Assembly (NCBI RefSeq): GCF_029931775.1
Contig: NC_079324.1
Location: 61,697,268 to 61,761,267 of the forward strand
Direction of reading: 5' to 3'
DNA length: 64,000 bases
DNA from: Euleptes europaea
Taxonomy: Eukaryota; Chordata; Lepidosauria; Squamata; Sphaerodactylidae
The translations under genes were made by a program, and so were the position numbers. The notes under the pieces were generated by a model, which saw only the letters and a program-made list of their open reading frames with translations, was not told the DNA's origin and did not search any database. Positions 47,001 through 59,000 of the stretch are shown here, one piece after another (within the stretch, counting starts at the first letter, position 1; each line of letters opens with the position of its first letter).

Positions 47001-50000
47001 TTCACTCACCCAATCTGCCTGCTGAGGATGGAATAGGGACTATTAAGGATCCCATGGATAGAAAAGACAAAATTCTGTCAAAAAAGGTGTACGAGGCTTC
47101 CACTCTGGACCTCCTTAGACTTAAGGGAAGCATACCTCCATGTTCCCATACATCCTACACATCGCAGGCTTCTCAGTTTTGCATATGCAGGGAAACACTA
47201 CCAGTTCAGAGCCCTCCCTTTTGGTCTGGCGTCGGCATCACGTGTCTTCACCAAGATCCTGGTGACACTGGTGGCCTTGCTCAGGCAGGAGGGGATCAAG
47301 ATCTTCCCATATCTGGACGACATCCTTGTCTGTGCCAGGTCCAAGGAAGAGGCCAGGACACATACAGACAGGGTCGTCAAGGTCTTGGTGGATCACGGGT
47401 TCCTGGTGAACCTGGAGAAAAGCCACCTGACCCCTACTCAGAGATTGCAACACTTAGGGGAAATCCTGGACACACGCAAGAACCTAGTACTGCTTCCTCC
47501 AGACAGGATCACGAAGATCAGATCCTTGGTTCAGACCACAGTCAAGTCCAAACAGGGCAGGATCATGTTTCTTGCCAAACTACTGGGTCTGATGGTGGCC
47601 TGCTTAAGCTCTGTCCCCTGGGCCAGATTTCACTTGAGACCGCTTCAACTGCTTCTACAACCTTATCAATTCCTCATTACTCAGAGCAGGGACAAAACTA
47701 TCCCACTACCTCACGAGTTCAGGCACAGCCTCTTATGGTGGTGCAGCCGCAACAACCTCAGCAAAGGGGTACAGTTCGTCATAGAGGATCAAATTCAGAT
47801 CCATACGGGCGCCAGCCTAGAAAGGGGGGGGCGACCTGTCTGAACCACATGGCTCAGGGCATCTGGTCAAAGAAGGAAAAAAGTTACACATAAATCTGCT
47901 GCAGCTCAGAGTCATCCGTCTGGCTCTACTACAGTTCCAGGACATCATCCTTCACAGGCACATACTAATTCGCACGGACAATGTATCTGCCAAGGCACAT
48001 CTAAACAAGCAGGGGGGATTGCGGTCCTCCAGACTACACCAGGAGGCCCAGATTATCCTTTCATGGGCAGAGACACACATAGCATCCCTGTCAGCAAAAC
48101 ACATCAAGGGAGTTCTCAATTTACAAACGGACTGGCTAAACCGACAGATCATAGACGAGGGAGAGTAGTCCCTCAACCAATTGGTTTTCAAGCAGATTGT
48201 GGAGCGATTCGGCTTCCCCTCTGTGGACCTGTTCGCCTCAGCAACCAGTCACCTCCTTCCCCGCTTCTTCTCTCAGTATTTCCACCCAGAGGCGGAATCC
48301 ATGGACGTTCTGATGTCTCCATGGCCAAAAGAGACCCTATTTGCATTTTCCCCATCCCCATTCTTCCCAGGGTCCTCAGAAAGATCAGGAAGGAGAGGGC
48401 AACTGTCATTCTCGTTGCTCCCCTATGGCCGAGGAGACCATGGTTTCCCAGCCTGAAAGAGCTCTCAGTCCAACCCCATTGGGAGCTACCAGCCATTCCA
48501 AACCTCCTTCACTAGGGTCCCATGTTCCATCCCGACCCTCAATGGCTTCGCTTAACCGCGTGGAAATTGAGCAGAACCGTCTCTTAGAAAACAGTTATAG
48601 CTCAGACATTGCAAACACCATGATTGAGGCGAGGAGACCTTCCACCAGGAGGATCTATAACACCTCCTGGAAAGCCTTCGTGTTGTGTAGGCAAAAACAC
48701 GTAGATCCTCTTTCCCCGGGCATTCCTAGGATTTTAGGCTTCCTACAAGATGGGATGGAACAGGGTCTCAAGGCAGCTACCTTATGCAGACAGGTAGCGG
48801 CTCTGTCTACTGAATTGTCTACAGCAGGCAGCCTTCCCATATCCAGGCACCCACACATTCTGGCCTTCTTAAAAGGGGTAGTTCAGTTAAAGCCTCCAAC
48901 AGTACATCGCTTCCCCTCTTGGCGACTCAACGTGGTGCTCACAGCTCTTACCAGGCCCCCCTTCGAACCCATCAGGGAGATTCCCTTAAAGGTGTTGAGG
49001 ATGAAGACCATCTTCTTAACGGCGGTCACCTCTGCCCGCTGTGTCTCTGAACTAAGGGCCCTATCAGCGCGGGAGGGCTTCTGCATCTTCCACAGGGACA
49101 AGGTGGTCCTTAGCCCGGACCCCACCTTTATCCCGAAGATGAATTCCATGTTCCACCGCACTCAGGAGATACATCTGCTGTCCTTCTGTCCCAATCCCAG
49201 CCATCCCAAAGAAAAGGAATGGCACCATCTAGACCTGCATAGGATCCTCAAAGTATACCTCAAAACGTACAGAAACTATCAGGCGTTCCGATGCATTGTT
49301 CATATCCTTGACTAACCCATCCAGGGGACAGAAGATGTCTAGGTCCTCGCTAAGCTATGCTGTAAGACAATGCATCACAGAAGCATATAGGGCTAGCAAA
49401 ATCCCAATTCCGGCGGGCATCACTGCTCATTCAGTTCGCAGTGCAGCCACATCAGTGGCATTCGAAAAACAAGCCCCGCTGGAAGAGATCTGCCGGGTGG
49501 CCACCTGGTCCACGGTATCCACCTTTATAAAGCACTACAAAATTGATTCCATGGCCTCTGCTGACGCAGCCTTCGGTAGGAGGGTTCTGCAGCACATCTT
49601 GGATCAGTCTTAGTACCCTCCCAGGTGATCTTGCTCTTAGAGATCCCACAAGTCAGTGAGATGCCCTTCCCCCAGAATGAGAATGGAGCCTTGTTTACTC
49701 ACCCTGAGGGCTCCTTCTGTTCTGGGGTCAAAGGGCATCTCGCCCGCCCAATGTTAAACTAACTAATCCAAAACTTATTTGTCAATCTGACGTGGGCGGC
49801 CACGACACGTGGAATCCTCCAAGATGGATACTTAACTTAGGCCTCTACTCACATTTGCCATTTTTTTCTTGCCATTTTTTGCCATGTATCGGAGCCTCTT
49901 ACTGATCGTTATACGTGGTTAATTATTGTCCATTGACAATACCGGTTACCCTGTTGTGTTTCGTCGTTGTGTTTGCTGTTCTGCACTTACCTGTCTCCTT

Positions 50001-53000
50001 TAGCTCGGTGAGTCCGAAAACTGGGCTTCCCGCCCAGGGAGACAGGAAGTTACGTTTTTGGTCCTGCCCCCCTGGGCACGTGATGGTAATACCCACAAGT
50101 CAGCGAGATGCCCTTCGATCCCAGAACAGAAGGAACCCTCACGGTGAGTAAACAAGGCTCCGTTTTCACCATATCTTGTTGCTTCTCTTGCAGAATGGAA
50201 GAAAGATCCTCTGGATTGTACCAGTTTGGCACATCGTCCTTTAATACCAGGTATTTACACAAACAAATGACTATGAGATAGGAATAAAAACACACTTTTC
50301 AGGTCTTGGCGAGAATATCACCTAAAAGTTGCTCAAAGCAACAACAAAAAGGCAAAATGTTCTCTTGTAAACCATGGAGTCTTAATGCACACACAATATT
50401 CAAATGCAGATTTGGCCTAGGATCGAAAGTGTTCGGCGTGCTCAAGAGTTTGAGTTTTGCAGATTTTTGTCCTGTCTCTTCTTTCTCCCCTCACCTTCCA
50501 GTTCTGTGGAGCCTAGTGTGAGCTTCTCACTCCTTTAGGATCTCTGAGAACACAGCCTCAGCCCTTGGGTACCCTAAGTTCCCTAGGTACTTCATAATTG
50601 CTGGATAAGTCCTAACCTCCTTGCTTGTCCCCCCAAAAGGAGCTTGAGGAGTTTCCTATTGTTTTCTTATAACAAGGTCCCTTTGTGCAAATCTCCTGTT
50701 CCCGCTCTGGGGACAGGGCATCTTGAAAAGCTTGGGTGATTCTCGTCTGCTGCTCGGGGAGGCAGGAGTTAAATTTCTGACTTCCTGTCCTCTGAAATGA
50801 ATCTCCTGTAACTTCCAGTTTTTCCTCCTGCCTGCGGGGAGAGCACGTCTCAGCATAGCTGCTGTTAGTCAGTATAGGGAAACCTTTTTCTATTCACTTA
50901 TTCTATCTACTCTGTCTAGCCTTAATCCTTCTAACCTTCCCTCTACATCCCGCCTAATTTACCCCCTCCTTTTGTTTCGGAACTTTAAAAAAGCTCCGTT
51001 TTCTTCTTCTCTGGAAGAAGGAGACCTTAAAATGGATGCCGCTTCAGCGTCAAAGGGAGAAGACGTGGGCTTTCTTTCTGATGGAGATCATGACCCGGCC
51101 CTGCGCCGTCAGGCCAGTAAACACCCGGGCGAGTCCTCTGATAATCGATCAAACGAACCTCCAGAAAGGGCAGAAGTGGCAGAGCTGGCGCCCAAAAAAC
51201 CACGGCTTAATCTGCCTGGTAAAAAAGGCGGGGAAAAGAAGCGGCCAGTAAAAACGCCAGCCACGGAGGTCCCTGACGGCTCCCATGCCGCTCAGCAGAC
51301 CTGGGGAGATCGTTCCAGACCGGCTCCTATTGCACAGCCTCCAGACAACCCAGTGGTGAGTAAAAACTCCTTTACTCACGAGGAGGTGTCATGTATATTT
51401 AGCTTGGCCTTACTAGACCATTTTAAAGTGATACAAGCCCTGCAGTTTCCAATGCTACCTCCAGGTTATGCTATTGCTCCTAACTATGCAGCTTCTATAG
51501 CAGCTTCTATAGTTCATTCCCCTTCACAAAGACAAGCCTTTCCAAATGCTTTCTCTGATGAACCTTGTTGCAGTCATTCTCGAGGGAGACAATGGCTCAC
51601 TAAGGCAGCAATGAAATCTCCCTACAGAGTGTAGAGGACTGCCTTTCTATGGGTCAGGACTCTGGGGAACAAGTTAGGGAAGAAGGGGAATTTGTCTCCG
51701 ATGATGAGGGCCCCACTGCACAGGAAGAACAGCCAAAGCTTTTTTCTGCTGATGAATCTCAATCTCTCTTGGCCAAAGCTCTGTTTGCCCTTGATTTAAC
51801 AGAGGAACCCAATACTCCCAGCGAGCCTAAACCTAAGTCTGGCTGCAAGGGAAAGAAGGAATACTTTTTGCAAAATGACTCTCAAAATAAAAAAGTTCTG
51901 CTCCCTGAGCACTTTGAGAGAGTTATTAAAACAGAGTGGGATAGCCCCACACCAAACAGACAGTTTGCAGCAAGCACTAGAAAACTGTACGAGATGGCTC
52001 CTTATGCCATGCAGCTATTAAAACTACCAGTAGTGGACGGCCCTGTGGCAGCCCTACAAATGACTTAGTGCCTGAAGATGGAGTTGGATCTATTACAGAT
52101 CAGTTAGATAAGAAAGCGGAGTTTCAGTCACGCAAGGTGCATGAGACCTCTGCGTTGTCTGTTCAGGCTAATACTGCAGCAGCCATTATGGCTAGCTGCA
52201 ACAATAACTATTACGGCTAGGGCATCTATTTGTTGGGCCAAGAAACGTCCAGCTGATACCCAATCCAGATAAGAGGGTGGCCGAGGGCCTTTCTAGAATT
52301 TTAAAGGCTTCCTCCTTTATAGCGGATGCCTTATTAGACGCACTTACCTTCTCAGCCCGAACCATGGCTGTTAGCACCACCATCAGAAGAGCTCTCTGGT
52401 TAAGGCCGTGGCAAATAGATTTCCGAGCAAAAGCAGCTCTGCTGGCTCATCCTTATGAAGAAAGGAAGCTTTTCGGGGAAAGATTAGATTCTATCCTGAC
52501 TCAAAGAAGGAATAAGATTAGATTGCCCAACAACAACAAGCGCAGAGAGTACCGATTCTCCCAGCCTTTTCGATCTTCTCAAACCGGTTACAGGTTTTGA
52601 TAGGATCATGGAATCCCAGGGGCTACTTTCGACGATTTGGACGTGGAGGAAGAGGTTCTCAGCAATTCTTCCGCAATGACAGGTCAGAAAACACCAACAA
52701 GACCACCAAGCAGTGACGCCAGCCCACTGGCCGCGGGAGGTCGTCTACAGAAGTTTATTCCTCAGTGGCTCCAATCCCAACCAGATGCTTGGGTGCTGCA
52801 GGTAATTCAACAGAGTTACCTGATAGAATTTTCCCATCTGCCTCGAGACCGCTTTGTTCAATCCCCAAGATCTCATCATCAGGAAAAGCACACAAGGACG
52901 ATGGATGCCATAACACACCTCTTACAGATCAGAGCCATAGAGTCTGTTCCAGCCAAAGAGGCATCAAAAGGAATATACTCAATATTCTTCACAGTCCCCA

Positions 53001-56000
53001 AAAGATCCGGGGACTGGAGGGCCATCCTAGATCTGAAATACTTAAATCGGCATGTACTACCAAAACACTTCAGGATGGAGACCCTACGCACCATCACAGA
53101 GTTGGCTTCTGCCCCCAGGGTGTTTTCCAAGATTCTGATATCGGGGGTGTCCCTTCTGAGAAGGGGAGGAATACAACTTCACCCTTATCTGGCTGACATA
53201 CTCGTATGCTCCCCATCAGAACAGCTGTCCAATCAACATACATCCAGAGTAATCAGGTGCCTAGAAGACCACGGATACCTAATAAACTCAAGAAAAAGTC
53301 AGCTAGCACCACTTCAGAGAATCCAACACCTGGGGGTCATAATAGACTCTACAATCAACTCCGTGTCGCTTCCAGAGGACAAGGCTCAGTAGTAGTCCCT
53401 CCTAGCCAAGGCCACAGCTAGATCCAACACTGTCAAGGTCATGGCCCAGCTACAGGGTCTAACGATTTCATGCCTGGGAGCGGTTCCATGGGCACGCTTC
53501 CATGCCAGGCCACTTCAACTGTTGCTACACCCTTACCAGTCCTACATCACTCACAAGATCGACTTGACCATCAGAATGTCGACCAAGGTAAGAAAAAGCC
53601 TGGCATGGTGAGCAAACAAGCAAAACTTACTCAGGGGACAACCTTACCTACACTACGAGCCGATCCAAGTCTTCACGGATGCGTCCCTGGAAGGCTGGGG
53701 TTCCACCGTAGAGGAAGTTTTGCTCAAGGCACCTGGAGCTCAGAGGAAAGGTCCTGTCATTGCTGGAAATTAGGGCGGTCTGCCTCGCTCTACTAGGCTT
53801 CAGTCACCGGCTGCAAGACAAACATGTTCTAATCCGCACGGACAATGTCTCAGCCAAAGCACATCTAAACCGCCAAGGGGGTTCCAAATCCTCAATGCTT
53901 CATCAAGAAGCAGAGAAGATCCTTGTATGGGCGGAACAACACCTGAGGTCCTTGACAGCGGAGCACATTCAAGGGACATTAAATGTGCAAGCCGACTGGC
54001 TCAGCCGACACTTGATAGACGAGGGAGAATGGGCTGTTTCCCCTCAGAACTTCAAGATGGTAATGGAGAAAATGGGAAAGCCTTCCGTGGACTTGTTCAC
54101 CTCCTCCCAGAACCATCTACTTCCTCGATTCTTCTCACGCTACTACCACCATCAAGCGGAAGGGGTCGATGCTCTTCTGTCACCATGGCCCCAGGGAATC
54201 CTTTACGCCTTCCCTCCTCTCTCCATTCTCCCAAGAGTTATAAGGAAGATCAGGTCAGAGCAAGCAACAGTGATCCTGATTGCTCCCGATTGGCCTTGAC
54301 AGCCATGGTACCCAGCGTTGAGGGAACTGTCTCAACAGCATCCATGGCGTCTTCCCATCGTCAAGGACCTCCTACATCATGGTCCCATGACATACCTGAT
54401 TCCAGGCTGGTTCAAACTAACCGCCTGGAAATTGAAAGGGACAGGTTACTAGCCCTGGGCCTTAGCGCGGAAGTTACCAATACCATCTTAGAAGCTACGC
54501 GACCTTCCACCAGACGAATTTACAATTATATGTGGAAGACATTCACCCTCTCGTGTAAAAGAAAGTCAGTTGATCCTATATCTCCTTCACTCTCTCAACT
54601 CCTTAACTTCTTACAAGATGGAGTGTATCAGAAGTTAAAGGCCAACACGCTGAGAAAACAAGTTTCAGCCATCTCCACTGTCATCCCCGTTTTAGACAGA
54701 TTCCCATTGGCCAACCACCAGCAGATTCGGGCTTTCTTGAAAGGAGCGGCTAACTCCAACCCACCGGTGGTACATTATTGTCCCATGTGGCGCTTACATG
54801 TTGTCCTCAATGCTCTAACTAACCTTTTGAGCCATTAAGAGAGGTATCCATCCGTTTTCTTAGGATGAAAACGCTTTTTCTGACAGCCATAACTTTGGCC
54901 CGGAGAGTGTCCCAATTGGGGTCTCTCTCCGTCAGAAAGGAACTTTGCATTTTTCATAAGGACAAAGTAGTTCTGCGCCCTGACCCTTCCTTTGTTCCCA
55001 AAGAAAATACTTCCTTTCATCGGCTCCAGGAGCTCCATCTTCCCTCCTTTTGTCCGAATCCTTCAAACCCAAAGGAAAAAGTGTGGCACACACTGGACTT
55101 ACGAAGGGCACTACGGATCTATATCCGCAGAACTGCTCCCATACAACAATTGCATTCCCTATTCATTACCATTTCGGCTCCAGGGAAAGGCCACAAGATG
55201 TCTAGATCGGCCATCAGTGCTGCCATCCGACAATGCATTGTGCAGGTGTACCTCTCCATGGGTTTATCCGTACCAAAGGGAATTACCACTTATTCTACTT
55301 GAAGCGCAGCAACTACAGAAGCTTTTAATAAACTTGCCTCTGTCGAAGAGATCTGCAAGGCTTCCATCTGAGCTTCCATCTCAACCTTTATCAAACATTA
55401 TCGCATTAATACATACGCCTCTGCAGATGCAGCCTTCGGCAGACGAGTACTCCAGCAGGTGGTGGGAGATGATGATGAGTAATTCCCACCCTAAGGCATA
55501 GCTCTTGGACATCCCAAGCTTTTCAAGATGCCCTGTCCCCAAAGCGGGAATGAAACCTTGAACGCTTACCAAGAAGGTTCCTTCTGCTCTGGGGTACAGG
55601 GCATCTTGCCCACCCACGGAACAACAACTCATCAAATAAATAAATAAATTAAAATTTAAAATTTAAAAAAAAATATTCTAATTTAGATAGTAATAACAGG
55701 ACTTGCCATTTTGGGCCTCCTTCTCCAACTGTTTATGTTACATATGTTATAACAACACTGTCCTCTATGCTTGTGTCTCACAGTTGCTTAAAATGTTATA
55801 GGTACAGTTAAGATGTTATTCTGACTGTTGTGTTTAGCTTGTCTATAGTTAAACTGGAAGTTAAGGAGATTCACCTCAGAGGACAGGAAGTCAGAAATTT
55901 AACTCCTTCCTCCCCGAGCAGTAGACGAGAATCACCCAAGCTTTTCAAAATGCCCTGTACCCCAGAGTAGAAGGAATCTTCTCGGTAAGTGTTCAAGGTT

Positions 56001-59000
56001 CCATTTTCAAGGGTGTAGCCTTTTCTGTGGCCCATGTATCTGTCGAATCCATAAGTCCTCTGCAGGTTGTGATATCTTCCTTCCATCTCCTAGCTCGGGT
56101 TGCTCCCTCAGAGAACAGTTTGTGCTGCCTCCAGCCCAGAGCCTCCTTGCCCTCCTCAGGATTGCCTAAATAGCCTCTACTGGCTGTGATGTCACTTCTG
56201 GCTTCCTCAGCCAGCTGTGACATCATTTTCTTCTTGTAGAAAGAGATTGATCTTCAGACTGCTGCTCCAGGGCCTCTTCGTCACCTTGTGTTCATGCTTG
56301 TCAGCCAGCCCTGGCTGATCTTGTCTGTTCTGTAGTGTTTTGTAAGGTGCTTCTGGGTCCCATCTAGAGCCACTGAAAACAAAGAGTATGTTTGCTATTG
56401 TCTCATTCCAGTGGGTTTCCAACAGCATGGCTCACTGCCAGTCAAGCATGCCTTACAAACCCTTAACGTCCATTATAATATAAACCTTCAATTCAATATT
56501 TGGGTGGGATTTTTTTCTAGGGAAGAACCTCTGCTTGCCCCTTAAGGCTCCCATGTCTGTTCTGCTCGACAAGTTGCAAGAATGTAGTCAACATGAATTG
56601 AGCTTGAGACTGATTAACACCTCTTTGGGGTCTGTCGTTCAGCACGTAATAGGAAACATCACGGATGTTGACCTGTCTGCAAAGGTATGTATCATGGCGT
56701 GAAACTACTTGGATGATGCCTATTCTAGTTGTGTCTGATGTTGAATGCCTTTCAGATTACCAAAAATGCTGTGTATGTAACCTGTGTGCTTAAAACTTGC
56801 AGTTCTGCAGGCCGAGCCAAATTGAATTTGGGTGTGTTTGCACATTGGGCGAAAGAAATGTAGGCACGTTCTTTATGTTGCATACATCTGTCCCAAATGC
56901 AGTAGTATTTCTGTTTGGCACTAACAGCTTCTCACTCAAACCGCTAATTAGCCAGTGCCAGTTGGCAGAGGACAGATTGGGAGGAATGCCTCAATTCAGA
57001 ACCCGGCAACATTTAAAGGGCAGGTGGTGGGGGGAAGCCCTGATGCTTTAGGAAAGATGGCATTATTCCTCCGGAGCTTCTTTCTCTCTGGCTATTACAA
57101 AATTTAAGGAAGTCATAGAATCGAATAGAATAGAATAGAATAGAATAGAATAGAATCATTGAGTTGGAAGGGACCACCAGGGTCATCTAGTCCAACTTCC
57201 TGCACAATGCAGGAAATTCACAACTACCTCCTCCCAACACCCCTTGTGACCCCTACTCCATGCCCAGAAGATGGCCAAGCTGCCCTCCCTCTCATTATCT
57301 GCCTAAGGTCATAGAATCACCATTGTTGACAGATAGCATCTAGCCTCTTCTCTTCAGAGCAGAAGGAGCCTTCACGGTGAGTAAATCAAGGCTCATTTCG
57401 TAATATAATGTTTTCTGCTCATGTCAGTGGATCACTCTCTGAAATATGGGGAAATAACAGCACTAGTGATTCTGGACACATGTAAAGTGTTAGAGGAGTG
57501 GAAACAAAAGCCAAGCAAAAACATCTAGCCATGATTCCAGCATTGTGTTTTCTGTCCACCAGCTGTATAACCAGGATACAGTACAGGATGCCATAGGATG
57601 TCTCACTGCAGTGATGCACTATTCTGAGTCGAAGATTAAAGATAATGTAATGGCCCTGCTGCACAAGGTGAGCATGTACCAATGCCATAGGATACCAGAT
57701 GGGAGGGCAATTCCTTTTGTAGGGAGCTGGAGCCTATTCCCTCTAACTCTTTCATAGTACCCCGTTCATTTCAGTGGGGCGTCCGCAAAATAATTTCTTG
57801 GGTAATTGTGCCCGTTTATTCCAGGGGGCTGCACCACTTTAAACAAGCACCTTTTAAAAATATTCTGCGTTTTTAAAAAAAAAGTGTCCAAAAGTGTTTA
57901 ATTAAAGTCTGCATTTTGTAGGTTTTCAACAGTCGCTACATAGATCACAGTCTGGCACTAGGCTACTGCTCTATATTGACCAAAAAAATGATTTATGAAT
58001 ATCTCTGGGACATGATCAACAAAACGTGGCAAAATTACAGCAAGGTTCTGGTAAGTCTCAGCTTCGCTTCGAGTGATTGGTTGCATATGTAAAACATAGT
58101 ACTGTGCTCACCTTTATTCACGAGTGATCTTGTGTACAAAAAAGCTCTACCCGTGAATTCATTCATTCAATCATAGAATCATAGAGTTGGAAGGGACCAC
58201 CTGGGTCATCTATTCCAACTCCCTGCACAATGCAGGAAATTCACAACTACCTCCCCCACACACACCCAGTGACCCCTACTCCATGCCCAGAAGATGGGGG
58301 GAGGAAGCCTCCAGGATCCCTGGCCAATCTGACCTAGAGGAAAATTGCTTCCTGACCCCAAAGTGGCGATCAGCACTACCCTGGGCATGCAAGAAAGGGC
58401 CACTAGAGCCAAGCACTGATGCAACCCTTCCTGCCCTCCCTCATTATCTGCCTAAGTTGACAGAATCAGCCTTGCTGACAGATGGCCATCTAGCCTCTAG
58501 TTAAAAACCTCCAGGGAAGGAGAGCTCACCACCTCCCATGGAAGCCTGTTCCCCTGAGGAACCACTCTGCTAGAAAATTAAAGTTTTATATTAGTTGCTG
58601 ATTGGCAAATGGCAATCCATAGAAGTTGCATTGCTGTTTTTTTGCATAATCCTACATACCTTCATTCGAAAGTTAGACCTTCCAGATTAGACATGGCACA
58701 GCGGGCTTCATTCGAGGACTCAGAGTTCAAATATTTGTTGAGGAAGTGGGAGGGAGCACAAAGCCTGAGGACTTCCAAGGTTCGTTGTTCTCATAGTGAC
58801 AAACCGTGGCACGTCGGTATGTCCGAATGCAACCAGTGAGTGATGGGAAGACTGGGAAGGGGAGAGCTCACCTTCTGAAAAGGACTTACAGGCTGTGCAT
58901 GATTGCAGGAAGACATGTAGCACCTTAAAAACTGGCCAGTTCATAGTGGCAAATGGGCGAGTCTCTATACAGAAAAATAAATGGATGGACACTTGAGAAA

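Noticed and set aside
48340-55470. Tyrosine recombinase frames that could suggest a phage or integron system
   Set aside because: Inverted ends, an internal complementary region and a linked reverse transcriptase identify them as DIRS retrotransposon fossils.
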